Shown here: positions 54,948 through 64,000 of the stretch, one piece after another
How positions within the stretch are numbered: the stretch's first letter is position 1
Layout: every line of letters begins with the position of its first letter
Source of the DNA: Enterobacter asburiae
GTDB lineage: Bacteria > Pseudomonadota > Gammaproteobacteria > Enterobacterales > Enterobacteriaceae
NCBI GenBank assembly: GCA_011754535.1
Contig: JAAQVN010000001.1
Coordinates: forward strand, 1,922,001-1,986,000
Length of the DNA: 64,000 bases
Direction: 5' to 3'
Notes under the pieces: generated by a model
What the model was told of the DNA's origin: nothing
Database searches by the model: none
The model's input: only the letters and a program-made list of their open reading frames with translations
Program-made: the position numbers and the translations under genes

Positions 54948-55775
54948 TTATTTTTTCCAGAAGTCGTCAAACACCGTAATTGGCGTGTGGCGCTTGTGCT
55001 CGGTTTTCAGATACCAGCCTTCGATAATTTTCGCGGTACCTTCATCCAGCGTTTTGCCTTCCAGATAGTCATCAATGTTGTCATAGGTGACGCCAAGGGC
55101 GGCTTCATCCGGCAGGGAAGGGCGATCGTCTTCCAGATCCGCTGTCGGCGCTTTCTTGTACAGGTGCTCAGGGCAGCCCAGCGCGGCGAGCAGCTGCTTG
55201 CCCTGTCGCTTGTTGAGACGGAAAATCGGGTTTATGTCGGTGCCGCCATCGCCGTATTTGGTGAAGAAACCGGTGATCGCTTCTGCCGCATGGTCGGTGC
55301 CTACCACAACGCCTTTGGTCATCCCAGCGATGCTGTACTGCGCTTTCATGCGCTCGCGCGCTTTCTCGTTGCCGCGCACAAAATCGCTCAACTCAATACC
55401 CGCTTCGCGAAGCGCCTGCTCGCTTGCCAGCACCGAGCCTTTAATATTGACGGTGAGCACGCGGTCAGGCTGGATGAAGGCGATGGCATCCTGGCAGTCC
55501 TGTTCGTCCGCCTGTACGCCATAAGGCAAACGCACGGCGATAAACTGCAGCGCGTCATCGCCCGTCTCTTCGCGAAGCTCTGAAATCGCCATTTGACAGA
55601 GTTTACCGGTCAGGGTTGAGTCCTGCCCGCCGCTGATGCCCAGCACCAGGGATTTCAGGAAAGCGTTCTTTTTTAAGTACGACTTTAAAAAATCCACGCT
55701 GCGGCGGATCTCTTCATGTGCATCTATTGCAGGCTTTGCGCCCAGCGCCTGAATAATCTCTTGTTGCAGAGCCAT
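54948..55775 (-). CDS. nadE: Ammonia-dependent NAD+ synthetase
   Basis: Last step of NAD synthesis: NaAD plus ammonia and ATP. 275 aa as in E. coli. PP-loop GISGGQDST at 46-54; [15 protein letters not shown] and the P2-loop [11 protein letters not shown] follow. Of the three ATGs at the start I use 55775 ([15 protein letters not shown]): GGAGGG then sits at good distance. Lacks a glutaminase domain, as expected. Confidence 0.97.
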   Translation of the reverse strand: MALQQEIIQALGAKPAIDAHEEIRRSVDFLKSYLKKNAFLKSLVLGISGGQDSTLTGKLCQMAISELREETGDDALQFIAVRLPYGVQADEQDCQDAIAFIQPDRVLTVNIKGSVLASEQALREAGIELSDFVRGNEKARERMKAQYSIAGMTKGVVVGTDHAAEAITGFFTKYGDGGTDINPIFRLNKRQGKQLLAALGCPEHLYKKAPTADLEDDRPSLPDEAALGVTYDNIDDYLEGKTLDEGTAKIIEGWYLKTEHKRHTPITVFDDFWKK

Positions 55776-56007
55776 CATGCCCTCCATATGCAGAACATAA
55801 ACAGAATGTGTTAACTGTTAAAACTAAACCTTTGAGCGGAAAACGACAAGGATCACAGTTTCGAGTGCGTTAATTTGCGGCGATTTAGCAGGTTATCGTT
55901 GTTTTATTAGAATTTTCCGAAATTCGTCTGGCATAAATCACAAAGTTGAACAATAGTACTTTTTATTCCATGCTTAGATAACACGCTGATAAACAAGAGG
56001 ACGGAAT

Positions 56008-56352
56008 ATGAACAAGAACGTAGCAGGAATTCTTAGCGCAGCGGCGGTACTGACGATGCTGGCAGGGTGTACAGCTTACGATCGCACCAAGGATCAGTTT
56101 ACCCAGCCCGTGGTTAAAGACGTTAAAAAAGGGATGACCCGTTCGCAGGTGGCTGCAATCGCCGGCAAGCCTTCTTCTGAAGTCACCATGATTCACGCGC
56201 GCGGTACGTGTCAGACCTATATCCTGGGTCAACGTGATGGTAAGGCAGAGACCTACTTCGTCGCGCTGGATGATACCGGACATGTGATTAACTCCGGCTA
56301 TCAGACCTGTGCTGAATACGACACCGATCCGCAGGCACCTAAGGCGCAGTAA
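56008..56352 (+). CDS. osmE: Osmotically inducible lipoprotein OsmE
   Basis: 114-aa SmpA/OmlA-like lipoprotein (E. coli 112), DNA-associated activator of ntrL in older literature. Signal peptide with lipobox LAGC at about 18-21. The SmpA fold region [18 protein letters not shown] follows. E. coli osmE is sigmaS- and osmolarity-dependent; here AT-rich sequence with ATGCTTAG about 36 nt upstream could be the -10. Confidence 0.94.
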   Translation: MNKNVAGILSAAAVLTMLAGCTAYDRTKDQFTQPVVKDVKKGMTRSQVAAIAGKPSSEVTMIHARGTCQTYILGQRDGKAETYFVALDDTGHVINSGYQTCAEYDTDPQAPKAQ

Positions 56353-56377
56353 CCCTGCTTGCCTGACGATGTTAATA

Positions 56378-56402
56378 AGCCGGCCCATGGGCCGGTTTTT
56401 TT
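56378..56402 (+). terminator. Terminator of osmE
   Basis: CCGGCC-CATG-GGCCGG stem followed by seven T residues. Confidence 0.9.
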
Positions 56403-56448
56403 ATGCATACGTAAATCTTATTTCTTTGCGCGAATTATTTGCCTGAAA

Positions 56449-56464
56449 TGTGAAGGGAGTCAAC
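56449..56464 (+). promoter_or_regulatory. Candidate CRP site of the chb operon
   Basis: TGTGAAGGGAGTCAAC has one perfect TGTGA half and a 3/5 second half with correct spacing, 170 bp upstream of chbB. E. coli chb needs CRP, ChbR and loss of NagC repression; the AT-rich block just upstream (TTATTTCTTTGCGCGAATTA) could hold a NagC site. Confidence 0.4.
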
Positions 56465-56633
56465 AAGCCAGGTCAATGAGAGACAATTTGAGTCTATCCA
56501 GAATTATCCCCTGTCTGTACCATTGCGTATACTCACTCCAACGATAAACAACAGTATGCAAGCTACCTGTCTGCCGGGACAGCGAGTCGAGTGATAGCGC
56601 GACGGCAGGTAGTCCTACAAGAGGGAAATTACG

Positions 56634-56951
56634 ATGGAAAAGAAACATATCTACCTGTTCTGCTCAGCCGGCATGTCAACCTCGCTTCTGGTGTCAAAGA
56701 TGCGCGCGCAGGCTGAAAAGTATGAAGTCCCTGTGGTGATTGAAGCGTTTCCAGAGACGCTGGCGGGCGAAAAAGGCCAGAAAGCCGATGTTGTTTTACT
56801 GGGGCCTCAAATTGCCTACATGCTGCCCGAAATTCAACGACTGTTACCGAATAAACCGGTCGAGGTGATCGACTCGGGGCTGTACGGCAAGATTGATGGT
56901 TTAGGTGTACTAAAAGCTGCTGTGGCAGCCATTAAAAAAGCTGCTAATTAA
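56634..56951 (+). CDS. chbB: PTS N,N'-diacetylchitobiose transporter EIIB
   Basis: Phosphoryl carrier of the lactose/cellobiose PTS class; passes phosphate from ChbA to the incoming sugar. 105 aa (E. coli 106). Phospho-acceptor Cys10 in [15 protein letters not shown]. First gene of chbBCARFG. The 80-nt gap to chbC contains a ChiX-pairing site. Confidence 0.97.
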   Translation: MEKKHIYLFCSAGMSTSLLVSKMRAQAEKYEVPVVIEAFPETLAGEKGQKADVVLLGPQIAYMLPEIQRLLPNKPVEVIDSGLYGKIDGLGVLKAAVAAIKKAAN

Positions 56952-56962
56952 TTTTTATTTTT

Positions 56963-56974
56963 CCCGTCAAAGAG
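56963..56974 (+). promoter_or_regulatory. ChiX-pairing site in the chbB-chbC spacer
   Basis: CCCGTCAAAGAG is the exact complement of CUCUUUGACGGG in ChiX, 57 nt before chbC. In E. coli and Salmonella this spacer acts as a trap that pairs with ChiX and triggers its loss when the operon is induced. Confidence 0.82.
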
Positions 56975-57031
56975 TTATTTCACACACAATTACGCCGTAA
57001 CATGCGTTACGGCATTTAAGGGTATTTTCCT

Positions 57032-58390
57032 ATGAGTAAAGTCATCGCTTCACTTGAAAAGGTACTCCTTCCTTTTGCTGTTAAAATAGGAAAGCAGCCT
57101 CACGTTAATGCCATCAAAAACGGTTTTATTAAATTAATGCCGTTGACGCTGGCAGGGGCCATGTTCGTTTTAATTAACAACGTTTTTCTTAGCTTTGGTG
57201 AAGGTTCCTTCTTTTATTCATTAGGAATTCGGTTAGACGCTTCCACTATTGAAACCCTTAATGGTTTTAAAGCCATCGGCGGCAACGTCTATAACGGTAC
57301 GTTGGGTATTATGTCGCTGATGGCGCCTTTCTTTATCGGGATGGCGCTGGCTGAAGAGCGGAAAGTGGATCCGCTGGCCGCCGGGTTATTATCCGTTGCC
57401 GCGTTTATGACCGTCACGCCATACAGCGTGGGGGAGGCGTATGCCGTCGGCGCGAACTGGCTGGGTGGCGCCAACATTATCTCCGGTATTGTTATCGGCC
57501 TGGTGGTGGCAGAAATGTTCACCTTTATTATCCGTCGCAACTGGGTCATCCGTCTGCCGGATAGCGTACCGGCCTCCGTTTCTCGTTCATTTTCCGCGTT
57601 GATCCCAGGCTTCATTATTCTCTCCATCATGGGGATTATCGCCTGGGCGCTCTCTCACTGGGGCACGAACTTCCACCAGATCATCATGGACTCTATCTCT
57701 ACGCCGCTGGCGTCGATGGGTGGCGTGGTCGGTTGGGCGTATGTGATTTTCACCTCTCTGCTGTGGTTCTTCGGCGTGCATGGTTCACTGGCACTGGCCG
57801 CGCTGGACAGCGGGATTATGACCCCATGGGCACTGGAAAACGTTGCGCTTTACCAGCAGTACGGCTCCGTTGATGCGGCGCTGGCGGCAGGTAAAACCTT
57901 CCATGTGTGGGCGAAGCCGATGCTTGACTCCTATATCTTCCTGGGTGGTACCGGGGCGACCCTGGGTCTGATCATCGCGGTCTTTATTGTCTCTCGTCGC
58001 GCTGACTACCGTCAGGTGGCGAAACTGGCGCTGCCATCGGGCATCTTCCAGATTAACGAGCCGATTCTGTTCGGTCTGCCAATCATCATGAACCCGGTAA
58101 TGTTTATCCCGTTCATTCTGGTGCAGCCGCTGCTGGCAGCGATCACCCTGACGGCCTATTACATGGGTATTATTCCACCGATCACCAACATTGCACCGTG
58201 GACCATGCCGGCAGGTCTGGGCGCGTTCTTTAACACCAACGGTAGCGTCGCGGCCTTCCTGCTGGCGATATTCAACCTCGGGATTGCCACCCTGCTGTAC
58301 ATGCCATTCGTGGCGATTGCGAACAAAGCCGCCACCATCATTGATGAAGAAGAGAGCGAAGAGGAAATTGCCCTCTCACTGAAATTCTAA
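57032..58390 (+). CDS. chbC: PTS N,N'-diacetylchitobiose transporter EIIC
   Basis: Membrane permease of the chitobiose PTS. 452 aa as in E. coli. About ten hydrophobic segments; substrate-site [14 protein letters not shown] region with the conserved Glu and the [12 protein letters not shown] loop. Followed 47 bp later by chbA. Confidence 0.97.
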   Translation: MSKVIASLEKVLLPFAVKIGKQPHVNAIKNGFIKLMPLTLAGAMFVLINNVFLSFGEGSFFYSLGIRLDASTIETLNGFKAIGGNVYNGTLGIMSLMAPFFIGMALAEERKVDPLAAGLLSVAAFMTVTPYSVGEAYAVGANWLGGANIISGIVIGLVVAEMFTFIIRRNWVIRLPDSVPASVSRSFSALIPGFIILSIMGIIAWALSHWGTNFHQIIMDSISTPLASMGGVVGWAYVIFTSLLWFFGVHGSLALAALDSGIMTPWALENVALYQQYGSVDAALAAGKTFHVWAKPMLDSYIFLGGTGATLGLIIAVFIVSRRADYRQVAKLALPSGIFQINEPILFGLPIIMNPVMFIPFILVQPLLAAITLTAYYMGIIPPITNIAPWTMPAGLGAFFNTNGSVAAFLLAIFNLGIATLLYMPFVAIANKAATIIDEEESEEEIALSLKF

Positions 58391-58437
58391 GATTGACCGG
58401 CGCGGGGAAGCCCGCGCCAGCCACAAGGAGCTTAAAC

Positions 58438-58785
58438 ATGTTAGATTTGGATAGTATCGTCGCAGACGAAGCCGCAGAGAACGATCTCGAAGAAGTGGTG
58501 ATGGGCCTCATCATCAACTCCGGTCAGGCGCGCAGCCTGGCGTATGCCGCACTGAAGCAGGCCAAGCAGGGCGATTTCGCCGCCGCGAAAACCATGATGG
58601 AGCAGTCCCGCACGGCGCTGAACGAAGCGCACCTGGTGCAGACAAAGCTGATTGAAAGCGACCAGGGCGAAGGGAAGATGAAGGTCAGTCTGGTGCTGGT
58701 ACACGCACAGGATCACCTGATGACGTCCATGCTGGCGCGCGAGCTGGTGGCGGAGTTGATTGAGCTTCACGAGAAAATGCATTAA
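58438..58785 (+). CDS. chbA: PTS N,N'-diacetylchitobiose transporter EIIA
   Basis: Phosphocarrier receiving phosphate from HPr. 115 aa (E. coli 116). Three-helix bundle; active His89 in VLVHAQDH. The N-terminal 16 residues vary, as usual. ATG at 58438 after AAGGAG. Confidence 0.96.
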   Translation: MLDLDSIVADEAAENDLEEVVMGLIINSGQARSLAYAALKQAKQGDFAAAKTMMEQSRTALNEAHLVQTKLIESDQGEGKMKVSLVLVHAQDHLMTSMLARELVAELIELHEKMH

Positions 58786-58814
58786 GTCGGATTGAGCAGC
58801 AGGAGGTCAGCACG

Positions 58815-59633
58815 ATGGAAATCAAAACCGCATTTGAACAGCAACTGTTTAATGGCAAAAATTTTCACGTGGTTATCTACAACAAGACGGAGAGCGCCAG
58901 CGGTCTGCACCAGCATGACTACTATGAGTTCACGATTGTTCTGACCGGGCGCTACTACCAGGAGATCAACGGTAAGCGCGTCCTGCTAGAGCGAGGGGAT
59001 TTTGTCTTCCTGCCGATGGGTTCCTATCACCAGAGCTTTTACGAATTTGGCGCGACCCGCATTCTGAACGTGGGCGTCAGCAGACGCTTCTTTGAGAAGC
59101 ACTATCTGCCGCTGGTGCCGTTCTGCTTTGTGGCGTCCCAGGTCTACCGTGTGAAAAACGAGTTCATGACCTGGATTGAAACGGTCATCGCCTCGCTTAA
59201 CTTCCGCGACAATGAATTTGATGAGTTTATTGAAACGGTGACCTTCTACGTGATGAACCGGTTGCGGCATCACCGTGAAGAGCAGCAGGTGACGGATGAT
59301 GTTCCACAGTGGCTGCGCAGCACCGTGGAACTGATGCACGATAAAGGCCAGTTCAGCGAAAATGCGCTGGAAAATATGGTATCCCTCTCGGGGAAATCCC
59401 AGGAATATCTGACCCGCGCGACGCAGCGTTATTATCGTAAAACGCCGGTGCAAATTATTAATGAAATCCGCATTAACTTTGCCAAAAAACAGCTGGAAAT
59501 TACCAACTATTCTGTCACCGATATTGCGTATGAGTCAGGATACAGCAGTCCCAGTCTGTTTATTAAAACTTTTAAAAAATTGACGTCATTCACACCGAAC
59601 AGCTACCGGAAGAATTTAACGGTAATTAATTAA
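58815..59633 (+). CDS. chbR: AraC-family regulator ChbR
   Basis: Dual regulator of the chb operon: represses without and activates with the phosphorylated, deacetylated sugar. 272 aa (E. coli 280). N-terminal cupin ([20 protein letters not shown]) and C-terminal two-HTH AraC domain ([38 protein letters not shown]). In the middle of its own operon, 29 bp after chbA. Confidence 0.95.
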   Translation: MEIKTAFEQQLFNGKNFHVVIYNKTESASGLHQHDYYEFTIVLTGRYYQEINGKRVLLERGDFVFLPMGSYHQSFYEFGATRILNVGVSRRFFEKHYLPLVPFCFVASQVYRVKNEFMTWIETVIASLNFRDNEFDEFIETVTFYVMNRLRHHREEQQVTDDVPQWLRSTVELMHDKGQFSENALENMVSLSGKSQEYLTRATQRYYRKTPVQIINEIRINFAKKQLEITNYSVTDIAYESGYSSPSLFIKTFKKLTSFTPNSYRKNLTVIN

Positions 59634-59638
59634 CTTTC

Positions 59639-59653
59639 GGCGGGTTACCCGCC
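59639..59653 (+). repeat. Small hairpin in the chbR-chbF gap
   Basis: GGCGGG-TTA-CCCGCC inverted repeat within the 109-nt space after chbR. No T-run; could be an RNA processing or stability element separating chbR from chbFG. Confidence 0.45.
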
Positions 59654-59742
59654 ACAAATATTGCTTTAATGGCTTGCCCAAATAGCGGGAAGAGTACGCT
59701 ATACCTTGCAGGCGATTAACCTGATACGCTAAGGGAGATATT

Positions 59743-61098
59743 ATGCAAAAGAAATTAAAAGTCGTAACCATTGGCGGCGGCAGCAGCTATACCCCGGAAT
59801 TACTTGAAGGCTTTTTAAAACGCTATCACGAATTACCGGTCAGCGAATTATGGCTGGTGGATGTTGAGGAAGGTCAGGAGAAGCTGGATATTATTTTCGA
59901 CCTGTGCAAGCGCATGGTTGAGAAAGCGGGCGTGCCTATGACCGTGCATAAATCCGTCGATCGTCGCCTGGCGCTGAAGGATGCGGATTTCGTCACTACC
60001 CAGCTGCGCGTCGGCCAACTGAAAGCGCGCGAGCTGGACGAGCGTATTCCGCTGAGCCACGGCTATCTGGGGCAGGAGACCAACGGCGCGGGCGGCCTGT
60101 TCAAAGGCCTGCGTACCATTCCGGTGATTTTCGACATCGTAAAAGATGTGCAAGAGGTCTGCCCGAACGCGTGGGTGATTAACTTCACTAACCCGGCCGG
60201 AATGGTGACCGAGGCGGTTTATCGTCATACCAGTTTCAAACGCTTTATCGGCGTCTGCAATATCCCGATCGGCATGAAGATGTTTATCCGCGACGTGCTG
60301 GAGCTGACCGACAGTGACGATCTTTCTATCGACCTGTTCGGCCTGAACCACTTGGTGTTCATTAAGGACGTCATCGTGAACGGAAAATCGCGCTTTGCCG
60401 AGCTGCTCGACGGCGTGGCTTCCGGTCGCCTGACCGCGGCCTCCGTGAAGAACATCTTTGACCTGCCGTTCAGCGAAGGGCTTATCCGCTCGCTGAATCT
60501 GCTGCCGTGCTCGTACCTGCTTTACTACTTCAAGCAGAAAGAGATGCTGGCCATCGAAATGGGCGAGTACTATAAGGGCGGCGCGCGCGCGCAGATCGTT
60601 CAGAAAGTTGAGAAGCAGCTGTTCGATTTGTATAAAGATCCGAACCTGAACGTTAAACCGAAAGCGCTGGAGCAGCGCGGCGGGGCCTATTATTCTGATG
60701 CGGCGTGTGAAGTGATCAACGCCATCTACAACGACAAGCAGGCGGAGCACTATGTCAACGTGCCGCATCACGGCCATATCGACAATATCCCGGCTGACTG
60801 GGCGGTTGAGATGACCTGCATCCTGGGACGCGATGGCGCTAAACCGCATCCACGCATCACCCACTTCGATGATAAGGTCATGGGCCTGATCCACACCATC
60901 AAAGGCTTTGAAGTGGCGGCAAGCAATGCAGCGCTGAGCGGCGAGCTCAATGACGTGCTTCTGGCGCTGAACCTTAGCCCGCTGGTGCATTCCGACCGCG
61001 ATGCGGAGCAGCTGGCCAGCGAGATGATCCTGGCGCATGAAAAATGGTTGCCGAACTTTGCCGCCACGATCGAGAAGCTGAAGTTCAAACATCACTGA
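59743..61098 (+). CDS. chbF: 6-phospho-beta-glucosidase / diacetylchitobiose-6-phosphate hydrolase ChbF
   Basis: GH4 family, NAD- and Mn-dependent hydrolase acting on deacetylated chitobiose-6-phosphate. 451 aa (E. coli 450). N-terminal Rossmann [12 protein letters not shown], metal-binding Cys in IGVCNIPIG and His in FGLNHLVF. Works after ChbG. Confidence 0.97.
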   Translation: MQKKLKVVTIGGGSSYTPELLEGFLKRYHELPVSELWLVDVEEGQEKLDIIFDLCKRMVEKAGVPMTVHKSVDRRLALKDADFVTTQLRVGQLKARELDERIPLSHGYLGQETNGAGGLFKGLRTIPVIFDIVKDVQEVCPNAWVINFTNPAGMVTEAVYRHTSFKRFIGVCNIPIGMKMFIRDVLELTDSDDLSIDLFGLNHLVFIKDVIVNGKSRFAELLDGVASGRLTAASVKNIFDLPFSEGLIRSLNLLPCSYLLYYFKQKEMLAIEMGEYYKGGARAQIVQKVEKQLFDLYKDPNLNVKPKALEQRGGAYYSDAACEVINAIYNDKQAEHYVNVPHHGHIDNIPADWAVEMTCILGRDGAKPHPRITHFDDKVMGLIHTIKGFEVAASNAALSGELNDVLLALNLSPLVHSDRDAEQLASEMILAHEKWLPNFAATIEKLKFKHH

Positions 61099-61109
61099 GA
61101 GGACGCACA

Positions 61110-61859
61110 ATGGAAAACCTGCTGATCGTTAATGCTGATGACTTTGGCCTCTCTAAAGGTCAGAACTACGGCATTATTGAAGCCTGTCGTCGGGGGGTTG
61201 TAACCTCTACCACGGCACTGGTGAATGGTGAGGCGGTTGAACACGCGGCGCAGCTGAGCCGCGAGGTGCCGGAGTTGGGCGTCGGCATGCATTTTGTGCT
61301 GACGCTCGGGATGCCGCTTTCGCCAATGCCGGGCCTGACGCGCGACGGCCTGCTGGGCAAATGGATTTGGGAGCTGGCGGAGCAGGACGCTCTGCCGCTC
61401 GAAGAGGTTGCCCGTGAGCTGGACTGCCAGTACAACCGCTTTGTTGATCTGTTTGGCAAGGCGCCGACGCATATTGACAGCCACCATCATGTGCACATGA
61501 TCCCGGCGATTTTCCCGATCGTTGCGGTGTTTGCCCAACGCAAAGGCGTGGCGATGCGCGTGGATCGTGAGGTGCAGGGCGTGCCGGACTGTGCCGTGAA
61601 AACAACTGAGGGGTTCAGCAGCGCCTTTTACGGCGACGAGATCGACGAAGCGCTGTTCCTGAAGGTGCTGGAAGATTCCGCCGCCAGGGGGGAACGGTCG
61701 CTGGAAGTTATGGCGCATCCTGCTTTTGTCGATAACATAGTGCGGAAAAGCGCCTACTGCTGGCCGCGCCTCGCTGAGCTGGACGTGTTAACGTCGGCCT
61801 CGCTTAAGTATGCGATTGCCGAGCGTGGGTATCGTCTGGGGACGTTTGGGGATCTGTGA
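61110..61859 (+). CDS. chbG: Chitooligosaccharide deacetylase ChbG
   Basis: YdjC-family metal-dependent deacetylase removing one acetyl from chitobiose-6-phosphate, which generates the inducer for ChbR and substrate for ChbF. 249 aa as in E. coli. Metal ligands Asp11 (NADDFGLS), His61 (GMHFVL), His125 (IDSHHHVH). ATG at 61110 ([13 protein letters not shown]), 11 bp after chbF. Confidence 0.96.
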   Translation: MENLLIVNADDFGLSKGQNYGIIEACRRGVVTSTTALVNGEAVEHAAQLSREVPELGVGMHFVLTLGMPLSPMPGLTRDGLLGKWIWELAEQDALPLEEVARELDCQYNRFVDLFGKAPTHIDSHHHVHMIPAIFPIVAVFAQRKGVAMRVDREVQGVPDCAVKTTEGFSSAFYGDEIDEALFLKVLEDSAARGERSLEVMAHPAFVDNIVRKSAYCWPRLAELDVLTSASLKYAIAERGYRLGTFGDL

Positions 61860-61886
61860 GATAAAGCCCGGCGGCGAGGTAAAAGC

Positions 61887-61914
61887 AAAACGGTAACCTG
61901 GGTTACCGTTTTTA
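61887..61914 (+). terminator. Terminator of the chb operon
   Basis: AAAACGGTAACC-TG-GGTTACCGTTTTT (effective CTGG loop) with T-rich tail, 27 nt after the chbG stop. Confidence 0.85.
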
Positions 61915-61920
61915 TTGTTT

Positions 61921-61969
61921 TCTCCCTCTCCCGTGGGAGAGGGGCGGGGTGAGGGCATCAGGCCGCACA
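61921..61969 (+). repeat. Intergenic palindromic repeat, copy C
   Basis: CCCTCTCCC-GT-GGGAGAGGG hairpin then GCGGGGTGAGGGCATCAGGC, CGCAC. Between converging chbG and katE. Confidence 0.7.
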
Positions 61970-61983
61970 ACCGGGAATGGTTT

Positions 61984-64000
61984 TTACGCCGGTATCTGGT
62001 CAATCTTACTGCTGCGCGACCAGACGCGGTGCGCGGCGAGCAGGTCAAACAGCTTCGTCATAAAGGCATCGTCCACGTTATCGCCCTCGACAATGCCATC
62101 CTCACCCTGTTCGGCAACCTTCAGCTGCGCCTTAAACTGTCGCGCGTCGCCGGACAGCGCGATCGGTTTCAGGTGCTTATAGGCTTCCAGCAGATAATAC
62201 ACGGCATCACCGTTGTTCAGCAGACTGTCAATATCCCCGCACGGCACAATCACTGCATCGACGGTCAGCGATGGTGCCCCGGCAAAGGTCGCCGCCACCG
62301 GCAGCACGGAGCCGTCATCGGCGGTCACTTCCCCCATGCGGGAATAAAGCAGTTTCGCATGCACGCCCTGGGTTTTCAGCGCCTGCATGATCCCCAGCAC
62401 GTCGCTGGCGCGGGTTTTATCGTTCAGCAGGATGGCGACCACGCGGCCTTTAATCGAGCCTCCAGGCACCGCATACAGGCTCAACGACGGATCTTTCTTC
62501 ACGCCGTTAACCTCTTTCGGCGGAGCAAGGTTGCGCTGCTCGTCCGTTAGCGCAATGCCCAGGTTATCCGCCACGCTCTGGGCAAGCTGAATATCAATAT
62601 GTGCCAGCTGATCGACCACCCGCTCGCGGATGTAGGTGCGCACCACTTTGCTCAGTTCGAAGCTAAAGCCGCCAATGATGTGCTGTTGCTCAATCGGCGT
62701 CTGGCTGTTCCAGAACAGGCGAGGGTGGGCGTAATACTCGCCGAACGAAGGGCTACGCTCGCGAATTTTGTTGCCGTCGATACGATCCTGATAAGATTCG
62801 AATCCGCCGCGTTTCGGCCCCGGCGGGGTTTCTCGCGGCCAGTTATCGTTGATGGAGTTCGGCTCATAGTTCGCCGGGTTGGTATCAATATCCTGACGGT
62901 GCATCCCGTCGCGCTGGAAGTTATGGTACGGGCAGGTTGGGCGGTTAATCGGGATCTCGTGGAAGTTCGGCCCGCCAAGACGGCTAATCTGCGTATCGGT
63001 ATACGAGAACAGACGGCCCTGTAAGAGCGGATCGTTGGTGAAATCCAGCCCCGGTACGATATGGCCCGGGTGGAACGCGGCCTGCTCGTTTTCGGCAAAG
63101 AAATTATCCGGGTTGCGGTTGAGCACCATTTTCCCCACCAGCTGTACCGGCACCAGCTCCTCAGGAATGAGTTTGGTCGGGTCAAGCAGGTCGAAATCGA
63201 ACTTAAACTCGTCCTCTTCCGGTATAAGCTGCAGGCCCAGTTCGTACTCCGGGAAGTCGCCGGCTTCAATCGATTCCCACAGCTCGCGACGATGGAAGTC
63301 CGGATCGCGCCCGGTGAGCTTCTGCGCTTCATCCCACACCAGCGAGGCTTTGCCCGCTACCGGCTTCCAGTGGAAGCGCACAAACGTGGCTTTTCCTTCC
63401 GCATTGATCATGCGGAAGGTATGAATACCGAACCCTTCCATCGTGCGATAGCTGCGCGGAATGCCCCGGTCGGACATCGCCCACATCACGTTGTGTAAGG
63501 TTTCAGGCTGCAGGGAGACATAGTCCCAGAAGGTATCGTGCGCGCTTTGGCCCTGGGGTATGGCCCAGTGGGGCTCCGGTTTTACCGCATGGACAAAGTC
63601 AGGAAATTTATGCGCATCCTGAATGAAAAACACCGGGGTATTGTTGCCCACCAGATCGAAAATACCCTCTTCGGTATAAAACTTAGTGGCAAAGCCGCGG
63701 ATATCACGGACCGTGTCTGCCGAACCTGCGCCGCCCTGCACGGTGGAGAAACGCACAAATACCGGGGTGATTTTATCCGGGTCGGAAAGGAAATCCGCTT
63801 TGGTGATCGCTTTCAGGCTCTTATAGGGCTGGAAGTAGCCGTGTGCAGCCGAGCCGCGCGCGTGAACGATGCGTTCAGGAATGCGCTCGTGGTCAAAATG
63901 GGTAATTTTTTCCCGCAGGATGAAATCTTCCAGCAGGGTCGGCCCGCGCGCGCCTGCGCGAAGGGAGTTTTGATCGTCAGCAATCCGCACGCCCTGATTG
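61984..64000 (-). CDS. katE: Catalase HPII (partial)
   Basis: Large-subunit monofunctional haem d catalase, stationary phase. About 672 codons are present; the N-terminal ~80 residues lie beyond the right edge, where the frame stays open ([20 protein letters not shown]). Catalytic His in [12 protein letters not shown] (E. coli His128), haem-ligand Tyr in [20 protein letters not shown] (E. coli Tyr415). C-terminal flavodoxin/GATase-like domain from about position 590 in full-length numbering ([19 protein letters not shown]), typical of HPII. Converges on chbG. Confidence 0.97.
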   Translation of the reverse strand, partial: NQGVRIADDQNSLRAGARGPTLLEDFILREKITHFDHERIPERIVHARGSAAHGYFQPYKSLKAITKADFLSDPDKITPVFVRFSTVQGGAGSADTVRDIRGFATKFYTEEGIFDLVGNNTPVFFIQDAHKFPDFVHAVKPEPHWAIPQGQSAHDTFWDYVSLQPETLHNVMWAMSDRGIPRSYRTMEGFGIHTFRMINAEGKATFVRFHWKPVAGKASLVWDEAQKLTGRDPDFHRRELWESIEAGDFPEYELGLQLIPEEDEFKFDFDLLDPTKLIPEELVPVQLVGKMVLNRNPDNFFAENEQAAFHPGHIVPGLDFTNDPLLQGRLFSYTDTQISRLGGPNFHEIPINRPTCPYHNFQRDGMHRQDIDTNPANYEPNSINDNWPRETPPGPKRGGFESYQDRIDGNKIRERSPSFGEYYAHPRLFWNSQTPIEQQHIIGGFSFELSKVVRTYIRERVVDQLAHIDIQLAQSVADNLGIALTDEQRNLAPPKEVNGVKKDPSLSLYAVPGGSIKGRVVAILLNDKTRASDVLGIMQALKTQGVHAKLLYSRMGEVTADDGSVLPVAATFAGAPSLTVDAVIVPCGDIDSLLNNGDAVYYLLEAYKHLKPIALSGDARQFKAQLKVAEQGEDGIVEGDNVDDAFMTKLFDLLAAHRVWSRSSKIDQIPA

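Noticed and set aside
59848..61110. 420-codon minus-strand frame opposite chbF
   Set aside because: Shadow of chbF; low-complexity basic composition and no recognisable domain.

Overview
The window is a chromosomal segment of an enterobacterium close to Enterobacter (cloacae-complex-like; Lelliottia or Leclercia are not excluded). Nearly every protein is co-linear with an E. coli or Salmonella core gene and differs only modestly. Base composition looks even, and I saw no tRNA, rRNA, insertion sequence, prophage or CRISPR array. The species call is inference from protein resemblance and gene order; no search was run. The first gene (roxA) and the last (katE) are cut by the window edges.

Layout. 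1-8.4 kb: roxA-phoQ-phoP with a PhoP autoregulatory box, purB-hflD-mnmA-nudJ-rluE, then icd. 8.4-12.6 kb: accessory stretch with a DUF1304 membrane protein, ymjA, a membrane EAL protein, a membrane GGDEF protein, and a RyhB-type small RNA (second RyhB paralogue) with a Fur-box-like palindrome over its promoter. This is where the order departs from E. coli K-12, which carries icd and yeaQ far apart. 12.6-19.5 kb: yeaQ, the tiny membrane proteins YoaJ and YoaK, dgcP, yoaF, an unknown 101-aa ORF, yeaO, an odd glutamine-amidotransferase-like protein, nimT/nimR, yeaL, yoaI (with a Pho box) and yeaK. 19.6-36 kb: yeaGH (sigma54 promoter), mipA, yeaD, gapA, msrB, yeaC, a GH18 chitinase, pncA, ansA, sppA, ydjA, selD-topB. 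36-45.8 kb: gdhA, ynjH, nudG, ynjA, ynjF, ynjE, the ynjBCD ABC transporter, a TVP38/TMEM64 membrane protein, xthA. 46.2-52.2 kb: astCADBE (arginine succinyltransferase pathway) with a sigma54 promoter. 52.5-56.4 kb: spy, ves, cho (LexA box), nadE, osmE. 56.6-61.9 kb: chbBCARFG (chitobiose PTS and catabolism), then katE.

How it fits together. Nitrogen limitation is represented by two RpoN-type promoters (yeaGH and ast) and gdhA. Stress genes are clustered (osmE, spy, katE, yeaGH, cho, ves). Chitin use is represented by a secreted chitinase and the whole chb operon. Both carry sequence complementary to the seed of the sRNA ChiX: one copy lies on the chitinase Shine-Dalgarno and the other in the chbB-chbC gap. 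This suggests one sRNA circuit linking chitin breakdown and chitobiose uptake. c-di-GMP turnover genes are concentrated at 9-14 kb, while yeaI and yeaJ, which sit between yeaH and yeaK in E. coli, are absent.

No wholly new multi-gene system was recognised. The best leads are the ChiX-chitinase site, the RyhB-2 locus, a candidate minus-strand sRNA near 14.3 kb, and structured leaders upstream of ves and selD.
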